Assembly (NCBI GenBank): GCA_009842505.1
Contig: VYFG01000046.1
Location: 1 to 39,733, forward strand
Length of the DNA: 39,733 bases
Origin: Gammaproteobacteria bacterium
GTDB taxonomy: Bacteria > Pseudomonadota > Gammaproteobacteria > Arenicellales > Poriferihabitantaceae
Direction: 5' to 3'
How positions within the stretch are numbered: position 1 is the first letter of the stretch; the number at the start of each line of letters is the position of its first letter. The notes below the pieces were generated by a model. It saw nothing but the letters and a program-made list of their open reading frames with translations, was not told the origin of the DNA and did not search any database. Below, one piece after another: positions 17,485 to 25,937 of the stretch. The position numbers were made by a program, and so were the translations under genes.

Positions 17485-18114
17485 CTATCCCACCACCACC
17501 GTATAACTCGGGACCACCGTCTCCGACTCCTTGGCGGTTGCCGGAAACCGCGCCGTCACCATCGCCCGGAGATCCTCGGGAACCCGGCGATAGAGGAAAT
17601 CGGATGCGTTCCGTGCCTCTCCCTCCAGGTAGAACTGCGTAGTCAGCGCGGACATTCCGGGGGCGGATATCCGGGCGTGGATATGTGGCGTGCGGCCGGG
17701 ATAGCTGACGGGGCGAATGGTGCGGAAGCGGTACTCGCCCCGTCCCGAAGTGCGGGTGAATCCATAGCCCTGGAACTCCGGTTCCGAGACATCGCCTCGG
17801 TCCCGCGGATGTTTGTAGGCGCCGAAGGCGTCACACTGCCAGATTTCCACCTTCGCGCCGGGGACGGGATTGCCATTGGTGTCGACCACCCTGCCGGTGA
17901 CATGCGCGATGATCCCGGTGGCCGGCCGGGACATCCCCTCCACCTGCACCAGGTCGGCGTCGGCGTCCAGGGGGATTTTCACGGGGTAGAACGGGCCCGT
18001 GGTCTGCCTCGGGGTCATCCTGAGGGTCGCGAGTGCCCCCGCGGCCGGAGCCAATGCGGCGAGGCCCGCCGCCCTGACCAGCGTTCTGCGGGTGACCGAC
18101 AGCTTCTGAGTCAT
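17485..18114 (-). CDS. Intradiol ring-cleavage dioxygenase with Tat-type signal
   Basis: A 209-residue protein like the protocatechuate 3,4-dioxygenase beta chain, a non-heme Fe(III) enzyme that cleaves catechol-type rings. An N-terminal twin-arginine signal (TRRTLVRAAGLAALAPAAGALA) suggests folded export. TTGPFYP opens the family fold; PGAKVEIWQCDAFGAYKHP and SYPGRTPHIHARI carry the likely Tyr-Tyr-His-His iron ligands; TTQFYLEGE follows. ATG 18114 starts just before the signal. No aromatic-degradation genes are nearby, so the substrate is unclear; secreted intradiol enzymes are known but poorly characterised. Confidence 0.85.
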   Translation of the reverse strand: MTQKLSVTRRTLVRAAGLAALAPAAGALATLRMTPRQTTGPFYPVKIPLDADADLVQVEGMSRPATGIIAHVTGRVVDTNGNPVPGAKVEIWQCDAFGAYKHPRDRGDVSEPEFQGYGFTRTSGRGEYRFRTIRPVSYPGRTPHIHARISAPGMSALTTQFYLEGEARNASDFLYRRVPEDLRAMVTARFPATAKESETVVPSYTVVVG

Positions 18115-18264
18115 ACGCGTATTACCGTCCTTTTGGCGCGGGCCGGGCATGAACCGGGGTTTTTCGGCCTCCTTTCCACGCCCTGCAGCACGGAGATTCG
18201 GCGCCGGACCATGATCGACCTGTAGGGTATGGAGACGATGATAGCACCCCTTCGGGCCTTCACG

Positions 18265-18292
18265 AAAAACCCCCGCAGTTTCCATCGCGGGG
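18265..18292 (-). terminator. Intrinsic terminator after rpmG
   Basis: On the minus strand CCCCGC (18287-18292) pairs with GCGGGG (18271-18276) around a 10-nt loop, followed by a G and a T-rich tail (TTTTTC class; 18265-18270 on plus is AAAAAC). It lies 25 bp after the rpmG stop. Confidence 0.8.
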
Positions 18293-18316
18293 ACAGGCGG
18301 CCGGACAGGCCCGGGG

Positions 18317-18472
18317 CTACTTGATCTTGCCTTCCTTGTAGATGACGTGCTTGCGCACAACGGGATCATATTTCCTGATCTCCATTTTCTCGGTCATGGT
18401 GCGCTTGTTCTTGGTCGTGGTGTAGTAATGACCGGTACCGGCACTGGATACCAGCTTGATCTTGTCTCGCAT
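18317..18472 (-). CDS. rpmG: 50S ribosomal protein L33
   Basis: A 51-residue small ribosomal protein, beginning [20 protein letters not shown] and ending [12 protein letters not shown], a standard L33. It is the form without zinc-binding CXXC pairs. It lies 11 bp after rpmB, the usual rpmBG operon. The frame is too short for many ORF callers but is unambiguous. Confidence 0.96.
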   Translation of the reverse strand: MRDKIKLVSSAGTGHYYTTTKNKRTMTEKMEIRKYDPVVRKHVIYKEGKIK

Positions 18473-18483
18473 GATGAATCCTC

Positions 18484-18720
18484 TCAGATTTTTTCCCCGC
18501 GGGCGCGCATGTCCGACAGGACCGCATCGATACCCTTCTTGTCGATAATGCGAAGCCCGGTGGTGGAAACCCGCAGTTTCACCCAGCGGTTCTCTTTCTC
18601 CACCCAGAAACGGCGGTAATGCAGGTTGGGCTGGAACTTGCGCCGGGTCTTGTTGTGGGCGTGGGACACGTTATTGCCCATCATCACCTGCTTTCCGGTT
18701 ACTTGACATACTCTCGCCAT
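18484..18720 (-). CDS. rpmB: 50S ribosomal protein L28
   Basis: A 78-residue protein beginning [25 protein letters not shown] and carrying [30 protein letters not shown], typical L28. The start at ATG 18720 removes a 7-residue upstream extension of the frame that is not part of L28. It heads the rpmB-rpmG operon, which ends in the terminator at 18265-18292. Confidence 0.97.
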   Translation of the reverse strand: MARVCQVTGKQVMMGNNVSHAHNKTRRKFQPNLHYRRFWVEKENRWVKLRVSTTGLRIIDKKGIDAVLSDMRARGEKI

Positions 18721-18767
18721 CGCCCGACTCCTGGGTATCATCTGTTGGGTTGTCTCAGGGGGCGCGA

Positions 18768-18796
18768 TTTATACCAGAAACAGGCCCTAATGTGTA
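18768..18796 (-). promoter_or_regulatory. Promoter of rpmBG
   Basis: On the minus strand -35 TACACA (18791-18796) and -10 TATAAA (18768-18773) are separated by exactly 17 bp, about 48 bp upstream of the rpmB ATG. A good sigma-70 match; assigned from sequence only. Confidence 0.55.
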
Positions 18797-18920
18797 GTCC
18801 GGGCCCCGCCCCGGGGCGGCGCCCGCCGCCCCGATTTCGCGGGACCGCCCAGACAATCCACCCTGGAGTCGCGATGGGAGACTACAATCGCATTATGGTC
18901 AGGTTCCTGCAGATCGCGCA

Positions 18921-19478
18921 ATGCTGAAAAATTCCCGGAGACGCTATGGCCTCGTGGCCGTGCTGCTGCACTGGATTATCGCCGTCGGCGTGATCGGGGA
19001 GTTCGCCCTCGGCCTCTACATGACCGGGATGGACTACTACAACCGGATGAGCCAGTTTCTGCCCTATCTCCACGAAAGCATCGGCATACTGCTGGCAGGC
19101 GCGATCTTTCTTCGGATCGCCTGGTCCATCGCAAACCCCCGTCCGGCGCCCGGCAGCGGTGTCGGTCCACTGGCGCGTGCCGTCTCGAGGCTGGTCCAGT
19201 TCTGCATGCAGTTGCTGCTGGTGGCCATCGTGGTATTCGGTTACCTGCTATCCACCGCCGAGGGCGAGGGCATCCCGGTGTTCGACTGGTTCACCCTGCC
19301 GGCGTTGATGGACACGGAGATCAAGGGGGAGGAGGACATCTTCCTGTTCCTCCACTACTGGCTGGCCTGGGCGGTGATCGCGCTGGCCTGCCTGCACATG
19401 CTGGGCGCGCTCAAGCACCACTTCGTGGACCGGGATGAAACCCTGCGCAACATGCTGGGCCTCGGCAATGCGGACTGA
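18921..19478 (+). CDS. Cytochrome b561-family membrane protein
   Basis: A 185-residue inner-membrane protein with four hydrophobic segments and histidines placed as heme ligands (LLHWIIAVGVIGEF, YLHESIGILLAG, FLHYWLAWAVIALACLHMLGALKHH). Proteins of this family are diheme quinol-linked electron-transfer proteins; the E. coli relative CybB can oxidise ubiquinol to superoxide. It is followed 36 bp later by a YceI protein, a recurring pairing. A TACAAT hexamer at 18883-18888 may be its -10. Confidence 0.92.
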   Translation: MLKNSRRRYGLVAVLLHWIIAVGVIGEFALGLYMTGMDYYNRMSQFLPYLHESIGILLAGAIFLRIAWSIANPRPAPGSGVGPLARAVSRLVQFCMQLLLVAIVVFGYLLSTAEGEGIPVFDWFTLPALMDTEIKGEEDIFLFLHYWLAWAVIALACLHMLGALKHHFVDRDETLRNMLGLGNAD

Positions 19479-19514
19479 GGCTGGTATAGTCCAGAAATTG
19501 AGGAGACTTTGACC

Positions 19515-20111
19515 ATGTTTTCCTACCAGACCATAACCAGGAGCGGCGCCCTGGTCCTGCTGGCGCTGGCGCTCTCACTGGCCGCGCAACCGGGCCTTGC
19601 CGCGGACTACGCAATGGACATCAAGGGCAAGCACGCCTTCATCCGCTTCAAGGTGTCCCACCTGGGATTCAGCTATGTTCTCGGCGAGTTCCCGGATTTC
19701 ACCGGCCGCTTCAGCTGGGACGCCGACGATCCGTCGGTGGCTTCCGTGGAAGTGGACATCGATACCACCACCCTGGAAACACACCATGCCAAGCGCAACG
19801 TCCACCTCCGGGGAAAGGATTTTCTGCATGTCAGGAAATACCCCACCGCCCGGTTCGTCAGCACGGGTTACGAGGAAACCGGCCGTGGCGAGGGCCTGCT
19901 CACCGGGGACCTGACCCTGCGCGGCGTCACCCTCCCGGTCACCCTGGAAATGCGGCGGATCGGCGAGGGCAAGGATCCCTGGGGCACGTACCGCGCCGGG
20001 TTCGAGGGCACCACCATCATCACCATGGCCGACTTCGGCATCGACTACAACCTGGGTCCCGCCTCCCGCACCGCGGAGATCTACTTCACGATCGAGGGCA
20101 TTCGCCAATAG
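19515..20111 (+). CDS. Periplasmic YceI-family protein
   Basis: A 198-residue secreted lipocalin-like protein. A signal peptide (RSGALVLLALALSLAAQPGLAADYA) precedes the YceI barrel: KHAFIRFKVSHLGFSYVLGEF, VEVDIDTTTLETHHAKRNVHLRGKDFL, FVSTGYEETG and GDLTLRGVTLPVTL. The family binds polyisoprenoids such as ubiquinone-like chains, fitting its partner cytochrome b561. Both TTG 19509 and ATG 19515 follow the AGGAG at 19501; the ATG has better spacing (9 bp). Co-transcription with the b561 gene is likely. Confidence 0.93.
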   Translation: MFSYQTITRSGALVLLALALSLAAQPGLAADYAMDIKGKHAFIRFKVSHLGFSYVLGEFPDFTGRFSWDADDPSVASVEVDIDTTTLETHHAKRNVHLRGKDFLHVRKYPTARFVSTGYEETGRGEGLLTGDLTLRGVTLPVTLEMRRIGEGKDPWGTYRAGFEGTTIITMADFGIDYNLGPASRTAEIYFTIEGIRQ

Positions 20112-20133
20112 GCTCCCACCGGGTCCGGAGCGA

Positions 20134-20160
20134 CGGCGGACTGAACGGGGGCGTCCGCCG
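20134..20160. terminator. GC stem-loop between convergent genes
   Basis: A perfect 8-bp stem CGGCGGAC/GTCCGCCG with an 11-nt loop lies between the yceI stop and the end of the convergent TPR gene. There is no T-run, so it is only a candidate bidirectional terminator. Confidence 0.35.
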
Positions 20161-20162
20161 GG

Positions 20163-21731
20163 TCAGGTATTGATCTTGAGTGCGATCCGGGTCGCCTCGG
20201 CATTCTCGGAATCCGTCTGCGCAATCAGTTCCGCCAACAGCTGGCGGGCGAAGGAAAGCTGCTCCTCCCCGAGTTCGGTGTATTGTGCGTGGCTGGCGCC
20301 GCGGAACACATCCACCGCGGCCCCGATTTCCGCCACGGCCCTGTCCGCGGTTTCGATATCGCCGGTCATGGCCGCCAGCTCCCGAAGGGCCACCCCCAGG
20401 TTCGCCTTGGCCATTGCCCAGGTCATCGGCGACTTCTCCCGGGTCCATTCCAGCAGTGTGTTCTCATAGGCCTCGACGGCCTGGCGCATGATGTCCGGGT
20501 TTTCCTCGCGCTGGGCCAGCTTCTGCAGCGCCGCCCCCAGGTTGTTGTGCGTCATCGCCCATTCCCCGGGCAGGCGGTCACGGGGACGCTCGGCCAGGGC
20601 GCTCCTGTAGGCCGCCACCGCCTGCTCCAGGGTGCGCGGCCCCCGGCGATGTTCCCCGAGCGCCCGCAGCCCGGAACCGAGATTGTCCATGGCGGCGGCC
20701 CAGTCCAGCGGCACCGTTCCCCGGGTCCAGATCCGAAGCACGCCCTTGTAGGCCTCCACGGCACGTTTCAGGACCTTGGGATCCTTGTTCTTCCGTCCGA
20801 GCGATTGCAGCACCGCCGCCAGGTTGTTCATGGTCGAAGCCCAGTCCCGGGGCGTCAGCTCTTCGCTGCGCAGGGTAAGCGCCTGCCCGAACGCATCCAC
20901 TGCCTGGTTGAGCAGTCCATCATCCGCCTGCCGCTGCCCCAGCGCGCCCAGGGCATTCCCGAGGCCGTTCTGTGCGGCCGCCCACTCGGTCGGGGCGGCT
21001 TCGGGATCACGCAGGTCCAGCGCTTCGTGGAATGCGCCGATGGCGTCCTCGAGGTAACGTGTACCCATGCGGCGCTGGCCGACGATGCCGAGCACGTTGC
21101 CCAGGGCCTCGAGGCTGCCGGCCCGGTATTCCGGGTTCTTGCATTCCTCCGCGAGTGGCAGGGCACTGGTTCTGAGCAGTTCGATCGAGGCCGTCAGCGC
21201 GGTGTCATCATCGAATTCCCGCCCATGGTCCCCAAGCAATGTCGCCTGCAATTGGACCAGTTGCCATCGCCGGGGCTGGGAAAGGTCCGGTGTGCCTGCA
21301 GCCCGGCGGCAGAGGTCCGCGGCCGCCAGGTGGTCCTGGCCTGACGCGGCGGCCAGCGCGCGGCATTCAAGTACAGATGCCAGCGCCGCGGGGCCGGCGG
21401 AAGCGGCCGCCTCCTCCATATCCCCCAAGCGGGCAACCAGATCCGGAGGGGAGATGGCCTTGCCGGTATCCAGAATATCCCTCAGAACCCCGGCGACATC
21501 ACAGACGCCGTCGCCGTTCGCGGCATCCGCGGACAGGTCCGCCAGCCTGTCCCGGAGGGCCCGGAGTCTCCGGTATCCCGCCTCCAGCAGGCCGGACACC
21601 TGGATGGGGCGGACATCCCGGACAGTGATGCATGCCAGCAATGGATCGAGCACCGCCATCGGCGCGTCGAGGTTCCGCGCGGCCGCTTCAAGTTCGGCCC
21701 TGCCCTGATCAGGGATGTCGGTTGGAACCAT
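20163..21731 (-). CDS. Tetratricopeptide-repeat protein of unknown function
   Basis: A 522-residue protein from ATG 21731. The N-terminal 150 residues are alanine-rich and helical. The rest is a series of TPR units with a period near 50 residues, each carrying a WAxxxNLGxALxxLG-like first helix (for example WAAAQNGLGNALGALGQR, WASTMNNLAAVLQSLG, WAAAMDNLGSGLRALG, WAMTHNNLGAALQKLA, WAMAKANLGVALRELA). This long-period type occurs in proteins that pair with CHAT or NB-ARC domains, but no such effector domain is present. No signal peptide is seen. It lies 200 bp downstream of aprA on the same strand and may be read through from it. Confidence 0.8.
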   Translation of the reverse strand: MVPTDIPDQGRAELEAAARNLDAPMAVLDPLLACITVRDVRPIQVSGLLEAGYRRLRALRDRLADLSADAANGDGVCDVAGVLRDILDTGKAISPPDLVARLGDMEEAAASAGPAALASVLECRALAAASGQDHLAAADLCRRAAGTPDLSQPRRWQLVQLQATLLGDHGREFDDDTALTASIELLRTSALPLAEECKNPEYRAGSLEALGNVLGIVGQRRMGTRYLEDAIGAFHEALDLRDPEAAPTEWAAAQNGLGNALGALGQRQADDGLLNQAVDAFGQALTLRSEELTPRDWASTMNNLAAVLQSLGRKNKDPKVLKRAVEAYKGVLRIWTRGTVPLDWAAAMDNLGSGLRALGEHRRGPRTLEQAVAAYRSALAERPRDRLPGEWAMTHNNLGAALQKLAQREENPDIMRQAVEAYENTLLEWTREKSPMTWAMAKANLGVALRELAAMTGDIETADRAVAEIGAAVDVFRGASHAQYTELGEEQLSFARQLLAELIAQTDSENAEATRIALKINT

Positions 21732-21833
21732 ATCGTTGCCGAGAATGCGTGAGGCCCGGACGGCCGGAAAACGGGGCGCCCCGGGTGCCTTGCCGCCGCG
21801 CACCCGGCCGAAACCGGCGAATGCGCTGGAACG

Positions 21834-21888
21834 GCACCGGCCGGTGCGCCGCCGGCTGCGGGCTGCACCGCCGGGAACATCCCGGCGG
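21834..21888. other. Palindromes between aprA and the TPR gene
   Basis: A perfect 14-bp palindrome (21834-21847, core CACCGGCCGGTG) and a perfect stem-loop CCGCCGGG-AACAT-CCCGGCGG (21868-21888) lie in the gap after aprA. Without T-runs they do not look like classic terminators; they may stabilise the apr mRNA 3' end or reduce read-through. Confidence 0.45.
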
Positions 21889-21931
21889 GAAAGCCCCTTT
21901 CGGCCGGTTCGCGGCTGCCCCCGAAGACGGG

Positions 21932-23764
21932 TCAGTCGACGATATGATAAACCGGCGCCTTCTCCATGGTCCATTCACCGGATTCGGGGTCCCGGCGGGA
22001 CAGTGTCAGCGCGTGCCAGTTCTCGTCGTCCAGCTTCATGAAGTCGCCGCGGTAATAGTACCCCGGCCAGCGCGTCTCCTCGCGGAACAGGGTGTGCTGG
22101 ACCACGCATTCGGACGCGATGGCGCGGTGTCTCAGTTCCCAGGCCCGCTGCAGCTGGTGCAGGTCTTCCGCGCCGATGTGGTCGAGGTCCTCCTGCAGTG
22201 TTTTCAGCAGGTGCATGCCCCGCAGCAGCATCGGCTCGTTGGTCATGTAGTTGTTGCTGATGCCCCCGGCATATTCATCCATGATCTTCTCCAGGCGCTG
22301 CAGGCCGTGGATCGGAAGGATGTAGCTCGGGGAGACGGTGCCCCCGACAATCTCATTGCGCCCGATCTCGTAGTTCTCCAGCGGCTTGTATACCGTGGAT
22401 TTGAGGTCCTCGAACTGCTTGTCGGAAATCTTGATGTCATCCTTGCCGTGGTCGCGGACAAACCGGACCGCGGCCTTCGCTGCCAGCCGGCCTTCGGTGA
22501 AGGAGCCGGAGGAAAAGGCGTGGGCCGTGCCGCCAAGGGCGTCCCCGGCGCCAAAGAGGCCTTCCACCGTCATCATCCGGTTGTAGCCCCAGTAGTACTC
22601 GTCCGGAGAGACGTCCTCCGGTCCGCTTGCCCATGCGCCGGAGCAGGTCGCGTGGGAACCCATGACGTAGGGCTCCGAAGTGGTCAGTTCCGGATTGGTG
22701 TACTTGGGATCGATGTCCTGGGACGCCCAGACCACGGCCTGTCCCACGGTCATGCCGAGGAAGTTTTCCCAGCCGATGACCTCCTTGTGGGGATCCTGGA
22801 AGGCTTCCTTGGTCACCATGTGGATCGGGCCCCGGCCCGCCTTCATCTCCTCGATAAAGGCGTGGTTCCTGAGGCAGGTCGGAGTCGGGTGATGGTCAAT
22901 GTACTCGCCCACCAGGTTCTTGGTGTGGTCGTACCACTTGGACTCGTACTCCTCGCCGTAGGCATTCTGGGTGTAGGTTTTCAGGTGCAGGAAGTAGGCG
23001 CCCACGGGACCGTAGCCGTCCTTGAAACGGCACAGCACGATACGGTTCTCCATCTGGGTCATCTTCGCGCCGACCAGGATCGGCAGGGCATAGGCGGAGG
23101 CGGAGCTCCAGGGCGCGTACCAGGTACGGCCCATGCCCTCCCCCACGGAACGCGGTTTGAAGATGTGGGAGGCGCCGCCGGCGCCCACGATCACCGCCTT
23201 GGCGCGGAACACGTGGAAATCCCCTGTACGGACATTAAATCCCACGGCGCCGCCCACCCGGTTGGGGCGACTCTCGTCCATGAGCAGATGGGTCACCATG
23301 ATGCGGTTGTAGATCTTGTCCGCGGACTTGCGCGCGGCCTCCGCCACGATGGGCTTGTAGCTCTCGCCGTGGATCATGATCTGCCACTTGCCTTCACGCT
23401 GATAGCGGCCGGTTTCCGGATCCCGCATCAGCGGCAGGCCCCATTCCTCGAACTTGTGCACGGTGGAGTCCACATGCCGCGCCATGTCGTAGGCGAGGTC
23501 CTCGCGCACCATGCCCATGAGGTCGTTGCGCGCGTACCGGACATGGTCCTCGGGCTGGTTTTCGTCCCACTGCATGCCCATGTAGCAGTTGATGGCATAG
23601 AGGCCCTGCGCCACGGCGCCGGAACGGTCTATGTTCGCCTTTTCGGCCACGACGATCTTGAGGTCGCGCCCCCAGTAGCGCGACTCGTAGGCCGCACCGG
23701 TGCCGCCCATTCCGCCGCCGACGACCAGGATATCGCAATCCTCGAATACGGTTTTGAATCCCAT
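21932..23764 (-). CDS. aprA: Adenylylsulfate reductase alpha subunit AprA
   Basis: A 610-residue FAD-containing subunit of APS reductase. The FAD-binding start DILVVGGGMGGTGAAYE, VAEKANIDRSGAVAQGLYAIN, GAGGASHIFKPRS and the active-site stretch GRTWYAPWSSASAYALP are all present. In sulfur oxidisers it works in reverse, joining sulfite and AMP to form APS in the cytoplasm. Its start overlaps the aprB stop by one base (TGATG), so translation is coupled. The order aprM-aprB-aprA indicates the oxidiser lineage that uses AprM. No sat or qmo genes are in the window. Confidence 0.97.
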   Translation of the reverse strand: MGFKTVFEDCDILVVGGGMGGTGAAYESRYWGRDLKIVVAEKANIDRSGAVAQGLYAINCYMGMQWDENQPEDHVRYARNDLMGMVREDLAYDMARHVDSTVHKFEEWGLPLMRDPETGRYQREGKWQIMIHGESYKPIVAEAARKSADKIYNRIMVTHLLMDESRPNRVGGAVGFNVRTGDFHVFRAKAVIVGAGGASHIFKPRSVGEGMGRTWYAPWSSASAYALPILVGAKMTQMENRIVLCRFKDGYGPVGAYFLHLKTYTQNAYGEEYESKWYDHTKNLVGEYIDHHPTPTCLRNHAFIEEMKAGRGPIHMVTKEAFQDPHKEVIGWENFLGMTVGQAVVWASQDIDPKYTNPELTTSEPYVMGSHATCSGAWASGPEDVSPDEYYWGYNRMMTVEGLFGAGDALGGTAHAFSSGSFTEGRLAAKAAVRFVRDHGKDDIKISDKQFEDLKSTVYKPLENYEIGRNEIVGGTVSPSYILPIHGLQRLEKIMDEYAGGISNNYMTNEPMLLRGMHLLKTLQEDLDHIGAEDLHQLQRAWELRHRAIASECVVQHTLFREETRWPGYYYRGDFMKLDDENWHALTLSRRDPESGEWTMEKAPVYHIVD

Positions 23765-24234
23765 CAGTAGTAGACCCCCTGCTTGAATTTGGACTTGTCG
23801 ATAGTCGGCAGGCCGGTTTCGATGTTCAGGGCATCCGGCTCATAGCAAAGCAGCTGTGACTCGAGCGCCTCCTCGCTGGGCACCGCGAGATCCGCGAGCC
23901 GCGGGATCTTCTCGCCCCAGGGTTCCGTCGTGATGGGGGAGATGAAGTTCTTCTCCCGACCGTCGCGGAACTTGATGCGCCAGGAAATCGTTCCCTTCTC
24001 CTCTTCCCTGAGAACGCGCACGCTGTGGCCGAGCGGCGCGAAGTCCGCGTAGCCCCGGCAGTCGATGGCATTCTGTGGACAGGCCTTTACGCAGGAGTAG
24101 CACTCCCAGCACATGTTCGGCTCGATGTTGAGCGCACGCCTGTAGGTCTTGTCGATGTGCATGATGTCCGAAGGACAGATGTCCACGCAATGACCACAGC
24201 CATCGCATCGTGTCATGTATACAAAAGTTGGCAT
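23764..24234 (-). CDS. aprB: Adenylylsulfate reductase beta subunit AprB
   Basis: A 156-residue iron-sulfur subunit that passes electrons between AprA and the membrane. Two [4Fe-4S] motifs are intact: CDGCGHCVDICP (Cys10, 13, 16, 20) and CWECYSCVKACP with a following cysteine in AIDCRG. The C-terminal half (WRIKFRDGREKNFISPITTEPWG, then the tail that wraps AprA) is full length. It overlaps aprA by one base and lies 73 bp after aprM. Confidence 0.97.
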   Translation of the reverse strand: MPTFVYMTRCDGCGHCVDICPSDIMHIDKTYRRALNIEPNMCWECYSCVKACPQNAIDCRGYADFAPLGHSVRVLREEEKGTISWRIKFRDGREKNFISPITTEPWGEKIPRLADLAVPSEEALESQLLCYEPDALNIETGLPTIDKSKFKQGVYY

Positions 24235-24307
24235 GGTATTCGTACGTCAGTGGTTGATCGGTTCGCGGCGGCCGGTCTGCCGGCCGCCCGGTGGCAGGGA
24301 GGCGCGC

Positions 24308-25102
24308 TCAATAATGCCGCGGCAAGTCCCGCTTGATGCCGAGCCCGAACTTGGCCGGGGCATCCACCGGCGGCGGCAGGTTGCTCCGCGAGCCGTCGGC
24401 GTCCGCCACGCGCTTCTGGTACGCGGCGGCGGGCTTGAAGAACATGTGAGCAAACTTGGACCACGGGACACCGCCGAACAGCACCAGGGCGGCGGCGATG
24501 AATAGCAGGAAGAACACCCAGGAGACGGTGCCGGCGCCGGCGTTCACGAAGAAGGACCAGATCAGGGCGAACGTGGTGCACGCCACGAGCGAGACCACGA
24601 ACAGGTCCGCCGGCATGAACCGGAACGGGGAATGGCCCTCGGCGGCAACATCCACGCGGATGAAGAACCAGAACCAGTAGCCTCCCACGCAAACCATCAG
24701 GGCGCCGAGATGCCACAGCAGCGGGTGGATGGCGGGCGTGGCGGCGCCGGGCTCGGCGTAGCCGAAGATCATGGTGCAGGAGGTGATCACGAACAGGATG
24801 AATCCGTACATGGTAATCAGGTGAGCCAGGCGCCGGTGGGGATTGCAGAACTCTCCCGAGGCGAGGACATCATGGGCCGCCGTCGCGACCGCGATCCCGA
24901 CCTTCTCTCCACCGCCGACCTGGCGTGAGCCGGCGGCCTTCTCCCGCTTCATGTTCTCGAAGAAGTATTTCGCGCTTTTCTTGTGGATCACGTCGAAGAT
25001 CGTGCCCGCCACCACCAGCAGGAACATGACGACCACGAAGGTCTGCATGGCAGATGGTGGAATCGTCGCCGAGACCTCGGCGAAAGGGTTGTTTGTCAAC
25101 AT
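24308..25102 (-). CDS. aprM: APS-reductase membrane anchor AprM
   Basis: A 264-residue integral membrane protein with about six hydrophobic segments (TFVVVMFLLVVAGTIFDVI, LITMYGFILFVITSCTMIFGY, LLWHLGALMVCVGGYWFWFFI, LFVVSLVACTTFALIWSFFV, WVFFLLFIAAALVLFGG), several with histidines that could hold heme. It precedes aprB and aprA. In sulfur oxidisers lacking QmoABC, AprM is proposed to link APS reductase to the quinone pool; that role is from family knowledge and gene order. It is the first gene of the operon, behind a palindrome-rich leader. Confidence 0.92.
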   Translation of the reverse strand: MLTNNPFAEVSATIPPSAMQTFVVVMFLLVVAGTIFDVIHKKSAKYFFENMKREKAAGSRQVGGGEKVGIAVATAAHDVLASGEFCNPHRRLAHLITMYGFILFVITSCTMIFGYAEPGAATPAIHPLLWHLGALMVCVGGYWFWFFIRVDVAAEGHSPFRFMPADLFVVSLVACTTFALIWSFFVNAGAGTVSWVFFLLFIAAALVLFGGVPWSKFAHMFFKPAAAYQKRVADADGSRSNLPPPVDAPAKFGLGIKRDLPRHY

Positions 25103-25272
25103 GGGAAATGGGCTCTTTTCAGGGTATCAGGCACTAGGCCATGAAACGTTTGTCCGGCAGATGATTTTGGGCGAACTCCGGCCATGGTTCAAACGGAGGC
25201 GTTTTATGTGGCCTATAAATCCGCTTTATAGGAAATGTATGAATTTATAAGGGTTTTCTACTATAGAACCCG
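25103..25272 (-). promoter_or_regulatory. aprMBA upstream region with two inverted repeats
   Basis: Upstream of aprM an AT-rich patch contains a perfect inverted repeat CCTATAAA-N5-TTTATAGG (25212-25232) and a second TTCTA-CTA-TAGAA (25256-25268) flanked by GGG and CCC. The first centre lies 120 bp before the ATG. The symmetry suits a dimeric regulator or overlapping TATA-type -10 elements; no convincing -35 was found. The remainder up to the Leu tRNA (25273-25435) is GC-rich and shows nothing recognisable. Confidence 0.5.
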
Positions 25273-25435
25273 GGAACGAACGGTCGTATTGCCGGCAGAT
25301 TCCATCCCGGCGGGTCGGGGACGGGTCCGGGGCGGAAACAGCAAGGGCGCGGTCCCGCCGCGCTGGGAAAGAACGGGGTTGCCCGATGCCACGGCCCCGC
25401 GCAGGCAAGCCGGGCGGAGCAGGCCGCCGAGGAAA

Positions 25436-25522
25436 TGGTGCCCGGAGCCGGAGTCGAACCGGCACGAGGGTTGCCTCGAGGGATTTTAAGTCCCTTGCGT
25501 CTACCAATTCCGCCACCCGGGC
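25436..25522 (-). tRNA. tRNA-Leu (UAA)
   Basis: An 87-nt type II tRNA with a long variable arm, anticodon TAA, 7-bp acceptor stem (one G.U) and encoded CCA. It is the last of a Gly-Cys-Leu set after pgsA, the same order as glyW-cysT-leuZ in E. coli. Confidence 0.96.
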
Positions 25523-25545
25523 AACGGAAAACCGCGCGATGCGCC

Positions 25546-25619
25546 TGGAGGCTGAGCCCGGAATCGAACCGAGGTACACGGCTTTGCAGGCCGCTGCATA
25601 ACCACTCTGCCACTCAGCC
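25546..25619 (-). tRNA. tRNA-Cys (GCA)
   Basis: A 74-nt tRNA with anticodon GCA, U73 discriminator (the main cysteine identity base), perfect GGCTGAG/CTCAGCC acceptor stem and encoded CCA. It lies between the Gly and Leu tRNAs. Confidence 0.96.
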
Positions 25620-25773
25620 GGTAGGTGGTCGGATCATAGCAGCTTTGCCGCCGGGTTCACCTTGCGGCACTTGGCCGGGGCACAACACGCGGCATCACCG
25701 CCTGAACCGAGTTGATCCGGGCAGGAAGCTTCGCAACCGGCCGGTCAAAAACACCCGGCATCGGGCCGGGGGA

Positions 25774-25849
<76 letters not shown>

Positions 25850-25937
25850 ATGGCTCTTGAATCGAGGGAGGATGATTCTATGCAACCTGCACCCGGTGTC
25901 AATAGAAATCCGGAAAACCCGCGGCCCGGCACGGGTC

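Noticed and set aside
20163..21731. CRISPR-like or other tandem DNA repeats in the TPR gene
   Set aside because: The periodicity of about 150 bp is protein-level TPR repetition and the DNA copies are diverged; no short direct repeats with unique spacers exist anywhere in the window.
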